A stretch of 64,000 bases of DNA from Diplocarpon mali (taxonomy: Eukaryota; Ascomycota; Leotiomycetes; Helotiales; Drepanopezizaceae). The notes below the pieces were generated by a model, which ran no database searches, had not been told where the DNA came from, and was given only the letters and a program-made list of their open reading frames with translations. Position numbers and translations under genes: made by a program. Below, one piece after another: positions 24,375 through 34,682 of this stretch. The DNA lies in assembly GCA_024741835.1 (NCBI GenBank), contig JAENRP010000029.1, forward strand, positions 180,573 through 244,572. The letters are read 5' to 3'. Each line of letters starts with the position of its first letter. Position 1 is the stretch's first letter.

Positions 24375-26534
24375 TCAAGCCTCGAGACTCGGCTCGAACC
24401 TCATCATCTCGTTTAGCATCCGCAGATCGAAACCATCTCCTTCGCATAGACTGAGCATCCACTCGGCGTCTATCTGGCCTGATTCTCTATGCCGCCCCTC
24501 CCACCGGTTTTCTGCATCTGGGCTAGTAGTTTGTGCTTGTGGCGCGTAATCGAAAGCTTTTTTTTCTAAATTTTTGTCCTCAGCGAGGGCTGTCTTTATT
24601 TGGTTGACATGGGCTTTCGGCGCCTCTCCTACGTAGCTCTCCTGGGCGGCACTGGTGAATACAGTCGAGTCAGGAATTGTGCCACTGGACATCTCAGATT
24701 TGGTGGCGTGTTGTACCGGTGTTGGCAATGTCAGATCAGGACCCTGGCCTGCATCTGATGGTGGCCGAGCCAGGAACTCCATAGTTTCTCCAATGATGTT
24801 TTCTAAAGCGTCTCGGTACTTTTTCACAACTGGTCTGCGCTCAGCCATAACAAATAATGCCGATGAGCAGGCACGCAGGTCATTTGACACAATAGATGTC
24901 CAGAGCGAAGGGGCCCTGAATAAGCAAAAGCACATCGTCACGCCTGCAATGAATGTAGAGTGTAAAGCAATAAACGAGTGTCCGTAAGAGCCCCTCTGAT
25001 GAAGACGCTTGAAAATCTGGCAGATTTGGCCAGATGCTTGCAAACACAACGCAACTCTTTCGTCGGTCGCCGGAAGTATGGTCAAGAACGGTTGAAGAAG
25101 AAGGCGCACGGCCTTGTAGTAGTGCATATTCAAATAGTCAGACTCATAAGGAGAAGATCCAGGCAACGCTCGGTGCCAGTCCTCTAACAATTCCAGAGTC
25201 GGACTAATTTTCGGGACAAGAGCTGCAACAGGGCAATCAACTCGGTATACAGTGCCTTGAATGTAAGACTCAAGTCGTTTTAAGCGAAAGCATTGTATTG
25301 CGAGCGTAATGTTGGCTTGAGGACGAGATGATTGAAAAGTGGGTGAAAGGGAAACTGCTAATGTGCGTGCAATCAAGCTATCGTCCCTGATCGTGTCGTC
25401 TATCTCGAGGGGGAGAGTAGCGTCAATATCATGGTCAGCGATGCTGTATGGCCGTCCAATAGATACCGCAATGGCTCTTTCAAGAAAATAGACTGTCCAG
25501 AACAAACGCCTTCTTAGTTGTCCCTCGTAGGGTTTGATATTTCCATAGTAAGCCTCTCTATGTAGTCCAAGATCTACACATGTCCTCATTGCTAGCCCTA
25601 TCATGTACCATATTCCTGAATTTGATGGCGAACGGAGGTTGTAAAGAACCAGAAGTGTCATCGCTTCGATGTTATTGACAGAGTGCGACTCTCTAGCAGC
25701 TGATATATATTGCAAAGCCTTCATGAAGAAATTTTCGGGGNNNNNNNNNNNNNNNNNNNNNNNNNNNGTATTGCTCCGTCAACTTGAGCATGGTTGCACC
25801 AATAGCGTAAATCATGTAAATTTTGAATGTGCCGAATTGATCCTTGAAGTTCGTATGGTTTGGCACGAATCGATTGCAGTGACGCTCGATGATATCAGAC
25901 CGGTCCAAGAAAGGATATCGAAGGTGAACTCGCGTCAGATAAGCTTCCAGAATACGATCCCCCATACTGTTGTTTGGGGGGCCTGCGCTGTTCTTCTTCA
26001 ACTCGGCGATACAGAGAGACTTGGACTGGGTCTGATTGACTGTCGATTCCAGAGCTTTATTCCAGATGGTGGCTTGCACCATCTGGCCCAAATTTGTGGC
26101 CAAGGAGAACCCCGACGAAGATCCGACATAAGCTGCTTCCCCTCCGAGACTGAGAAATCCAACAATATCTGCAATAGTCCTATTGTTGGCTGTCTCGTTT
26201 TGGGACAGTGTTGGCGACAATTCTGGGTTTGACGTTGCACTACTCGGGATAGGGGCAGCCACGTTGGCGTACCTTGCCAACTGGGCTTCAAGGATGGATA
26301 TTCGTTCAAGGAGAGCTTGGTTTGGGCCACTGAATCTGTTTAGTCGTAGTCCCTGGTTCGGAGACAGCCTGCCTACCTATTGAATTCCTCTATCGCAGAA
26401 GGGGGCTGTTTACATTGCTCGTTCGCGCTCGCACAATTGGCACATATCGGAAATCCATGGCATTTTTGTTTCCTCGCCCGACAACGTTCACAGGACTTTC
26501 TCGCACGTTTCGGAGGCCGTGGATTGTCATCCAT
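24375..26534 (-). CDS. Zn2Cys6 transcription factor with fungal-specific TF domain (assembly gap inside)
   Basis: This is a nuclear binuclear-cluster regulator. Exon 1 (26534-26377) holds the Zn2Cys6 motif near residues 14-40 (CERCRARKQKC, then HGFPICANCASANEQC; spacing C-x2-C-x6-C-x5-C-x2-C-x6-C). It is preceded by basic RPPKRARKS. A short 41-nt intron (26376-26336) leads into a coiled linker (LLERISILEAQLARY). The fungal-specific TF domain follows (YPFLDRSD, then MTLLVLYNLRSPSNSGIWYMIGLAMRT split over the exon). The C-terminus ends RFEPSLEA. A run of 27 N at 25741-25767 lies between KLTEQY and PENFFMKALQYIS. The flanking frames differ by one base, so the N count is not the true length or an intron is hidden there. 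It is divergent from the glycosyltransferase, so it may control it. Confidence 0.9.
25741..25767. other. Assembly gap (27 N) inside the regulator gene
   Basis: Undetermined bases interrupt the fungal-specific TF domain. Upstream and downstream coding frames do not agree across 27 bases. The family usually has only a few residues between the LTE(Q/P)Y and PE(N/K) segments, so the real gap is probably shorter or holds an intron. Confidence 0.97.
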
Positions 26535-26740
26535 TTTCGATCGCGATATCTAGAAAGAACAGCGACAACGAGGCTCGTTCAGAGAGGAGAAGCATGAGGG
26601 GCAATGGGTCCCAACAATGGGGGCATGGTGACATGCATGTAATCGGGGGAAACATGGCGATAAGAAGCTGCCCTGTCTTGAATGATAAGGAGTCGTGGGT
26701 TTGGAGATGTTTTGATTTGCCGTTGCTGCAAGGTCTTGGG

Positions 26741-26752
26741 CGGCTTCGACCG
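26741..26752. promoter_or_regulatory. CGG-N6-CCG palindrome (candidate Zn2Cys6 site 1)
   Basis: The half-sites CGG and CCG are separated by CTTCGA, which is itself close to symmetric. The site lies in the 681-bp divergent promoter between the regulator and the glycosyltransferase. CGG triplets in inverted orientation at fixed spacing are the usual target of Zn2Cys6 dimers; binding by this regulator is inferred. Confidence 0.5.
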
Positions 26753-26770
26753 CCGCTGACTAACGAGCCT

Positions 26771-26782
26771 CGGTTATTTCCG
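26771..26782. promoter_or_regulatory. CGG-N6-CCG palindrome (candidate Zn2Cys6 site 2)
   Basis: The spacer is TTATTT. It has the same six-base spacing as the upstream copy and starts exactly 30 bp after it, in the same divergent promoter. Confidence 0.5.
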
Positions 26783-27215
26783 ACCTCACAGGTATCTCAC
26801 CTCTTCCGCAAGCCACATCCAGCTATTGCGGTTCAGTACAAACTGAATGGGTACACCTCCTGAGCATATAAGAATACTGAGAATGTGGAAACTGGCAACT
26901 CGGTATACCGATCCTTACGGTCGCCACTGCCATGCCGGTATTCCGCTTCAATTGTTTCAGCATTTTGGCAAGGCGTGATTTCTCACGAAAAACATTTCCA
27001 CTGGTGAGAACTTCTTCAGTGTTAGCAGTGAGTATATCTTCTCCACAAGACGACTTGACAATGTTGATCTGGGCAGAATCAAAAGCACATTGGTAGCTGA
27101 TATCACATGTGGTGTCACGCTGGGAATACATCTATCGATGAGAAAACACCACAACACTCCATGTTGTACCATCACAGCTTCAACCACAACCTCCGTCTCA
27201 CTTTTACCTCTGAGT

Positions 27216-28568
27216 ATGGCAGGAAAAATGAAGCCACTTCTCCTTTTCTGCTCTACCCCGGGCCACGGTCATGTCATGCCCGTGAAGGCAGTGGCCAAGA
27301 ACCTGGTGGCTCGCGGATACGAGGCGATGTTTCTCACGGGTAGCGAGCTCCAGTCTAATATCGAGGAAGCCGGGATTACTTTCAGACCATTGCTTGGTAG
27401 AGCGAACTGGGCGTTAGCCAATATAGAAGATCTGTTTCCAAAGAAGGACAGAGATGCATCATCAATTGGATCGTACCGTCTTCCCTACGCAATGAGGTGG
27501 ATCTTCGCAAGCACTATTCCGGATCAACACGACAGCATTCAAGGAGTCTTGCGAGAGATTCTGAAGAAGAACTCGCACCAGAAGGTAATCATCATTCAGG
27601 AATACACTTTCTGGGGCACCTTACCGACCATGCTTGGGGCTCAAGGGCTGAAGCCAACTGCGGTTATAACGTTGGGGACGACCCCTCTTCCTCTAAAGGG
27701 TCCGGAAATCCCCCCCTTCGGCCTTGGTTTGTCATATGACTCCTCGCCCTCCGGTATAAAGAGAAATAAGGAACAGTACAAGTATCGGGATGCCACTTTC
27801 TTGGAGCTGACTCAAGCTGTCGAAGAGATATTCCAAAACTTCGGCATCAAGCCGCCCAACGAGATAGTCCAAGATCTACTTGTCTTGCTGCCAGACCGCT
27901 ACCTGCAGATGTGTGTTCCGAGTCTAGAATACCCACGTCCAGAGGCTCCTCCTGGATTTCGTTTTGTGGGCAGTTTACCGGCAGGTCACCGAGACGCTGG
28001 AAATGGAAAGCCATCATGGTGGGACGACGTGGTCATCAATGCCTCTCAAAAAAAGATCGTGGCCGTGTCTCAAGGAACCGCCACGACGATGTGGGAGAAG
28101 CTGATTGTGCCGACAATGGCGGGTCTCTCGGATCGCGAAGACATTCTGGTCATTGCAGCACTCGGCAGAGAGGGTGCTTCGCTGCCAGACTATTTCCCGA
28201 TCCCCGAGAATTCTCGAGTAGGAGATTTCGTCCCCTTCGATGAGCTGCTTCCGTGTGCAGACGTGTTCGTTACAAATGGTGGCTATGGTGCGTTCCAGCA
28301 CAGTGTAATCCATGCAGTGCCTCTGATTGTCGCAGGTATTACAGCCGATAAGCCGGAGGTTGCAGCAAGGGTGGAGTGGGCTGGCCTGGGTATTAACATG
28401 AAGACGGAGACCCCTAGTCCGGAAGAGATCAGGGAAGCTGTGGAAAGAGTATTGAGTGACGGGCGGTACAAACTACGGGTAAAAGAGCTCGTAAGTGAGA
28501 TTGAGAGGTATAATATATTCGATATTGTGGAAGACAATATTGTAGAATTAGCTGCCAGGACGAATTGA
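27216..28568 (+). CDS. GT1-family UDP-glycosyltransferase (MGT/YjiC type)
   Basis: It transfers a sugar from a UDP-sugar to a small hydrophobic acceptor in the cytosol. It is a single exon of 450 residues. The N-terminal acceptor domain opens with PLLLFCSTPGHGHVMP and its His near residue 17-19, the position of the catalytic base in this family. The C-terminal nucleotide-sugar domain has FVTNGGYGAFQHSVIHAVPLIVAG and DKPEVAARVEWAGLG, the family donor-binding signature. Ser/Asn-Gly-Gly replaces the common HGG, as in other fungal members. Start at 27216 puts the first beta strand five residues in; an in-frame ATG at 27138 would add 26 unconserved residues. It is divergent from the Zn2Cys6 gene and shares its promoter. 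Acceptor is not readable from sequence; a hydroxy fatty acid is proposed from context. Confidence 0.9.
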   Translation: MAGKMKPLLLFCSTPGHGHVMPVKAVAKNLVARGYEAMFLTGSELQSNIEEAGITFRPLLGRANWALANIEDLFPKKDRDASSIGSYRLPYAMRWIFASTIPDQHDSIQGVLREILKKNSHQKVIIIQEYTFWGTLPTMLGAQGLKPTAVITLGTTPLPLKGPEIPPFGLGLSYDSSPSGIKRNKEQYKYRDATFLELTQAVEEIFQNFGIKPPNEIVQDLLVLLPDRYLQMCVPSLEYPRPEAPPGFRFVGSLPAGHRDAGNGKPSWWDDVVINASQKKIVAVSQGTATTMWEKLIVPTMAGLSDREDILVIAALGREGASLPDYFPIPENSRVGDFVPFDELLPCADVFVTNGGYGAFQHSVIHAVPLIVAGITADKPEVAARVEWAGLGINMKTETPSPEEIREAVERVLSDGRYKLRVKELVSEIERYNIFDIVEDNIVELAARTN

Positions 28569-29361
28569 TACGGCCGGAACGACGCCGGAATTCCAGGAAG
28601 TGCCGAAACATGTCGGTTTATCATCTTGATGACTAGTGGCACTGGCTCTTGAAAAAAGAAAGTTGGGAGAGTGTGGTTGCAGGGTGCTCGCGCCATGCTT
28701 TCCTCATGATTTACTTTCTCTCGCGAGAGTGGCTACTACTGAGGCGCAATGGTGTTTACGCAAAGTTTGATTTATTACCCGTGAGTAAATCGCATTTGCT
28801 TTGCAGAAAACTTGGTTGTGCACCATCACAATTCAAGCATGCCACATTTCTTCGAACCCATTTCCCTGCCAAGAAATCAGTGCTGGTCACACAACGTGAT
28901 CATCTAACATTTCCTCTGGGTGTGTACATTCTCACTGGCGTAGGAATAAGCGATTTATATTCAACGAGGCATATCACGAGTCTGGTTCTACATCTGCCAG
29001 CTGAGACGCCACAGCGTACGCCGAGTGTCAGCGGCCAGGGCCTGCGATTCTGGAATTCCGCATCTTTGACAAGCAGCTACAGATCAGGAATTGCTAAGCA
29101 CGAATTGAAAGCTCTCAATCACGCCGCTCGGTAGTAGCCCGCCGCAACGAAGACGAGATAGCGAACGTACGAATGTTGACACCCAGTCCTACTCGAAGCC
29201 GCCCAGTGGCAAGCGAAACCTTTTTGTGGAACGTCCGATTGGGAATTATCTTCCATCGCCTTGGACAGCAGCAGTCGCCATCCCACAACTACCAAGATCA
29301 CCCAAGACAATCGACCGCCACCAGAAGACGAAGGGCGTACGAATGCGAGGCAGGAACTCTT
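28569..29361. other. Convergent intergenic space
   Basis: This separates the 3' ends of the glycosyltransferase and the alpha-dioxygenase. A 161-codon frame at 28649-29134 has no family signal and looks like chance. Confidence 0.5.
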
Positions 29362-31747
29362 TCACTTCGGAGCGTTGGTCTCAACCCCTCCGTACTTCGT
29401 CGACTCGGACATCTTCTCCCACGGCGCAAAGACATTCTCACTCCTCGCCAACGTATCCTTCAGCTCTGGGAAGTGCCTGCCCAAGACATCCTTCATCCCA
29501 TTGTACTGAACCCAGTGAAAGCCCTCCTTCGTATACGTCTCCGCATTCCACTGCCCGGCGATGAAGCGATCGCTTTTCAGCCGTCGACTCGCCATCAGGA
29601 TGAAGATGCGGAAGGCAGTGTCACTGAATCCAAATCCTTTCGGCAGGATCTCGCTATGCGAGCCGACCAGCGTGTCGACCAGCTCGATGTCGCCGTACAC
29701 CTCGCGTAGTTCTTGGGCCAGCTTCGCGTTGCCTCCGGTCAGCTCCTCGAAGGTCTTGAACGGTGACATGCGCAGGAGGCGCCGGAACTGGTTGTACCGA
29801 GGGACGCCGCGCTCGCGATCTCGCAGAATGTCGACGGTGCCCATGTCGCGGAGCTGACCGTCTGGGGATCCCAGCTGCCGGAGGAAGTTGGGGTAGTTGA
29901 AATTAGTGATGGCTCCGGGGTAGTTGATGCCGAAGGAGTAGAATGTGTCTGCGAATGAGAGACCGGCATCCAGGGGAGCTTGCGCTTTGGCGAAGGTCGT
30001 GTCCACGACGGGGATGGTGGACTGGAATTTACCGTCTTCCGAATTGAAGAATGCAATGTTGTCTGCCAGATCATGATTAGCCGAGATCCACAAATCACAA
30101 CAGAGTCGGCCGACACTTACCTGGAATTAGGGAGTGCATTCTGTACACCGAGACGAACTCTTCCGTCAGAGAATATGGAGCTCCAAATTGATCAACCGTG
30201 GAACCTGGGATTCCGCTGATTGTTTCGTTTTGTTTGGAGATTCTTCCTACGAGTTTGGTCAAGGTCTCGCCTACAATTCCCCACCACTTCAACAGGGTTA
30301 GCACTACATCCATCAGAAGGGAAGCATACGAGGAGGTTCTCGGTCAGGTAGTTCTACGGCTCTGGAAAGAAGAATGATACTGAGAAGTTGGTACACACGT
30401 TAGCCGCCATTCCAATTTGCAAGGCGGGATGGGCCAAGATCGCGGGCGTCCACTCCGTGGTGTGAATCTTTGCCATCAGTGCACAATTGATGAGCCTAGC
30501 TTTGTCAAAGATTTCATCTCTGGAAAATCATCAGCGACGAGTCTCGTTGGGGTCGCATCTGGTTTGCATACCCGGTCCAGTCAGGATAAGCCCGGCGAAG
30601 GGTCTCACAAATTGAGTTATGTTCAAGCGCGAACAGAGTATGTAACATCTCCATTCCGACCCACCAATTATCTGTGTGGGCTTTAGTTTCCACTTCCTTG
30701 AAAATATCTCATGATATCCTCGCAGCCGCGAGAAGATGCGTCCGGGTATCGAAACATAGCCTTACTATTGAAGCCAGTCTTTGGCAGCCCATTTTCATCG
30801 CGCGGAAGAAAAGCCTCCCTCCCTCCTTTGGTGAGAAGCAGCTTCCCATCCTGGTGGATAGTTCGAAGACCTCTGGTAACCACCTCTGAAGACCCGTAGA
30901 TCTGACTGCCGTCCCACCAGGCTGTGTTGAGGTTTTTGTACCCAGGGCATTGGATGTCAGATGGATCTAGTATCTCGTCGGGAAGGGTCTTGTGGATTTC
31001 CATCCTCTCCTGGGGCCACGAATCCCCTGGTGGGAGCGGAACGTTGAATTTCTCATCACTCTGGCCGTAGCGGTTAGCGACCTCGCCGCGGGATGACTGA
31101 CCGGCGTCTGGGGAAACCTACGCTCTCGTGATTGAACCAATCTGATCTATGAATCAGCATACTGTCTGCCCTTGGTTCGAGGGAGCAGGGAAGGGTGCAG
31201 GAGGGACATGAGAAGCTTCGAACAAAGTCAGCTTACCATGCGTCTGGAATTGGATCCATGCCGCAGCGAGCAAATTCAGACTCGTGGCAGGAATAAAGGC
31301 TCCAGCCTTCCTCGCCATGAATCGCTCACTGACCAGCCGAGGATTTGGGGTCCAGAGCTCCTCTTCGGTCGGTTTCTGGCAATACTTCCTCGAGAAGTTT
31401 CGGCCAAACCGTTCGCCGGAGCAGCCCATCAGCGGCATGTCGAGGGAATTGAACTTGCCATCTGAGTTGCGCGAGTTCAGGAATCGTGTATCTTTCAATG
31501 GCTCGACGATTGCGTTGCCCTGGGCGGCGCCGGATGCGTAGCCGTCGTAGAGGTTGTTGGCACGGAGCTCGATGCGCATGAAGTCTAGGTTGAAAGCGCC
31601 AACGATCCCAGGGAGCTTGTGCCACGGGATGAAGAAGTTCAAGATCTGGAAGAGCCGAATGAAGAATCTGTTGATGAGGGATGGCTGGAAGCTGGTCGAC
31701 TCGCTCTCGCCGGCTTTGCCTGCGCTTGGGGGGAAGGGGTTCGTCAT
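29362..31747 (-). CDS. Fatty-acid alpha-dioxygenase-type heme peroxidase
   Basis: This is a heme enzyme of the cyclooxygenase/peroxidase superfamily, alpha-DOX branch, which adds O2 to the alpha carbon of fatty acids. Seven exons (31747-31237, 31141-31122, 31060-30766, 30680-30572, 30519-30399, 30286-30121, 30062-29362) encode 640 residues. Expected catalytic residues are all present: distal His170 in THDWFNH, proximal His331 in AKIHTTEWTP, and radical Tyr400 in VYRMHSLIP. Spacings (161 and 69) are close to plant alpha-DOX (about 155 and 68). Other landmarks are PWHKLP, NTAWWDGSQIYG, WWVGMEML and FALEHN. There is no fused P450 domain, unlike Ppo oxygenases. Exon 2 is only 20 nt and encodes the turn just after the distal His. 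The start is the first ATG in frame. Product would be 2-hydroperoxy fatty acid; substrate length is unknown. Confidence 0.9.
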
Positions 31748-33134
31748 GCTTGTTGGCGATTGTGCTGAAGAGTCGAGCGAGCTTGCAGGAAGCAGTCGAG
31801 TCCCCCAAGTTTCTCCCGGGCGTGTCGCTTTAAGGATACGCTCAAGATCTGGAAAGTCTTTGGACAAGTTCGGCAGCCCGCAAGCCACCGATTGCACGTG
31901 ACCCCCAATCCCGCGTGTAATGCGTCCTTCGAGAGCGGGTGGATGGCGGATTTGCGGACACTCGCCGGCCTATCAGCTCGGAATTGCACATTACACTACA
32001 GCTTACGTCTTACTCACGTATTTGAGAGGCTCTCCGAAGTCAAGGGCAAGTCTCTGAGACCGGGATATATTCAGACTGTCCCTCATCTGATTTATCTCTC
32101 GATGAGGTGTTGAAGAAGAGTCTCATCTACCCGAGACTGTCACTGAACAATCCGATTCCGTTTGGGCGCCTTGGCCTAATAGCTACCATTGTAAGTTCTT
32201 TCACACACACATACAGATATCAATACATGCCATCCCGTAAACATCAGCCAGAATAGCTTGCGCGGGTTACGTCTAATGGCGTGAGGTGTTTCGTTCATGC
32301 CGTCTATTCTCGGGGCTGGTCAGCCAGATAATGTGTTGACCAATGATCCGAGCATCGTGAGCTGCAACCAGGCCTCCTGCACAGATCTTGAGTCCGGTTC
32401 GATCAGCTTCTCGGGCTGACTGCTCGCCCTTACAGAGACGAGCATTGTAAAGCATCTGCGCCGCCGCCATCCTGCTCGAGACCGAATCGCTGACCATAAG
32501 CAGTGCCACCCGCCAGTCTCACTGTGGACGTTGGAAAGCGGTGCAGCAGTGGCATGTTCGACAGGCCATGGACAGCTTATGCGGCGCGAGCCTGACGGTA
32601 CTGGAGGGTTGAATGAATATCCTCGTCGCGACAAGCTTTCGAAGTGAAATGCAGCAGAGAATCCGGGGTTCTCGCTTACGGTTTCACTCGCTTATGGTTT
32701 CACTACATCCCGAAACTGCCTCCTCACTTGGGGAATGCAGAACTCCCTCAATGCCCCCTTTCCGCCAATAGAACTATCTCCTGGCCTGGGGTCATGATGT
32801 TTCTCCGCGCTTTATACTATACGGCTTGCCGACTCAAGACTCGTTTTACATGTGATTCCAAGGTAGTTGGCTGTTCGGCTCTCACATCAGCACTTGGACG
32901 AGAGGTGATGTTACGGTATTGTTACCGATGGCGTGTTTGTTTGCAGCGTACTTGCTTTGTGCCGGCCTCAGCTTTCAGCAGACTGGCTCCACGTCAGACA
33001 CGCATATCATACGAATTGCCGGAATCTTAAACGCCGGAGTGTCACTTCTGAGGGCCAGCTCGATACAATTCTAAATATTGGCTCTTCGTGACCGGGGACT
33101 CCGCGAGCGACTGTAAACAGTCACCCAGCACACC
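31748..33134. other. Divergent promoter space between alpha-dioxygenase and heme-thiolate peroxidase
   Basis: The two oxidases are transcribed away from each other across 1.4 kb. No gene is supported. CGG and CCG triplets occur, but none with the six-base spacing seen at the regulator promoter. Confidence 0.5.
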
Positions 33135-34152
33135 ATGCATTTGAGTTTCGTCAACGTCGTGAAGGGACTCTTCACCTTCGGGTCGAAGGAGACTCAGACG
33201 GCCAAGATTGTCAACTCCGAAGCCGAAGACCATGTATACGTGCGAGGAAACATATCAGATCGAGGTCCCTGCCCAGCCCTGAACGCACTCGCAAATCAAG
33301 GCTACTTGTGAGTTGATGCAGCGACACGAGATCAAGGCCTGCGTTCTGACCAGATAAAGTCCCCGCGACGGCAAGAATATCACGATTTCGGAGGTAGACG
33401 CTGTATTGAAGAGCGCCCTCCACTTTGATGGTAAGCGAATTCTATCCCTCCGTGTACGCGATCTGTGCCGTCTCTGGACTTCTGTTATGACTGCAATACT
33501 TTGAAATTGACTGGGCAAGTTCGGAGCGCCACAGGATAAATCAATGTTAATGATGAGAATTTGGCTGCTAGGTCCTCTCGCATCGTCGCTGTCTCGTAGT
33601 CTGAGGCCTCTAGTCCGGAAAGACGGCACGTTCGATCTGTTTGACATGAGAAAGCATGATATTCTCGAGCATGATCGGTGAGTGATCAGATCTTGTTGTT
33701 CTGCCCGTACAGAGACCCCTCAACGCTATGCCGAAAACGTTGTTCCTTGCTTGATGATCCTCTCACCCTCTTTCAGGTCTGTCACTCGCTTCGACTTCCG
33801 TCAAGGGGATAACTACACATTTCAGCCCCGGCTCTTCGAAGCCCTCCTCGCTGATGCCGACGGCGGTCCCGTCACCATCAAGAGCCTCGCCAAGACCTAC
33901 AATCGACGAAAGAAAGAGAGCAGATCCGTTGGCTCGCCCAGCCTGCCGCTGAATCTGTGGTTCGTCAACTTGCTCCAGACCGTGTCATTATTGAACACGG
34001 CTCAGACTGGGCCGGGGCTGGACAGGGCTCTACTGGTGGAGTTCTACACGGAGGAAAAGATTCCAGAGGTGATTTTGAGGAATGAGGAGACGCGTACACT
34101 GTCTGGACTGGTCGCAAAGGCGTTCTCCCTCTTGTACTATTCTTTGTTTTAG
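33135..34152 (+). CDS. Heme-thiolate peroxidase (chloroperoxidase / unspecific peroxygenase family, short type)
   Basis: It uses H2O2 to halogenate or hydroxylate organic substrates; the family includes fatty-acid hydroxylating peroxygenases. Four exons (33135-33307, 33360-33430, 33527-33677, 33777-34152) give 256 residues, the size of the short class. The heme-thiolate Cys is Cys46 in RGPCPALNALANQGY. PRDGKNITISEVD follows at 59-71. The catalytic EHD motif is Glu129-His130-Asp131 in HDILEHDRSVTRFDF. The C-terminal helical part carries GDNYTFQPRLFEALL. The junction into exon 3 uses the acceptor at 33526, the only nearby one that keeps frame. No convincing secretion signal is seen, which is unusual for this mostly secreted family, so a cellular role is possible. 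It is divergent from the alpha-dioxygenase gene. Confidence 0.85.
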
Positions 34153-34682
34153 ACTCGCGTCGCTTGTTCTGAGGTGTGCAATTTTGAAGCTATAAGAGAC
34201 GATGGTTGAGAATTCAATTTAGTGAAGACGTGAGAGCCCTGGTCATGTAGCATTGCCTCCTTCAAACACCAGTGAGAATTGATTACCTGACTGGAACCTT
34301 GGCTTTTCTTATTTACAGAGGAGTGTAATATTAGAGGAAGCTCTCGTTAATACCCTTGAGTAGCGAATGTTATCGATGGATCGTTCGTTTCCTCCTTTGC
34401 AATCCTCTGGGAGGTGAGTACGCTGGAGGTATATGAGTGCCCGATGGCTAATCTTCGACAGCTCGCTAAGCTTTCGCAGCAGCCTGATGTCACGCCGGAG
34501 AAGAGAAACTCAAGTCCAAGAAGCTTTCTTCAAATTTGACTATTTACTAAGAACCTCCTTGGATATGGCGAGCATTGTACCAAATAACCGTCACAGTCAC
34601 AAAAAAAAAAAAGGGACGGCCTCTGATCCCGCTTGCAACCCGTCCAGCGTCACTTCGGGCCTCCTCCGCGTACCTGAGCCGC
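34153..34682. other. Convergent 3' intergenic space
   Basis: This lies between the peroxidase and the flavin oxidase genes. It holds a 12-base A run near 34600 and no gene. Confidence 0.5.

Noticed and set aside
27138..27215. Upstream in-frame ATG for the glycosyltransferase
   Set aside because: The extra 26 residues (Thr/Ser/His-rich) are not expected before the first beta strand of the GT1 fold.
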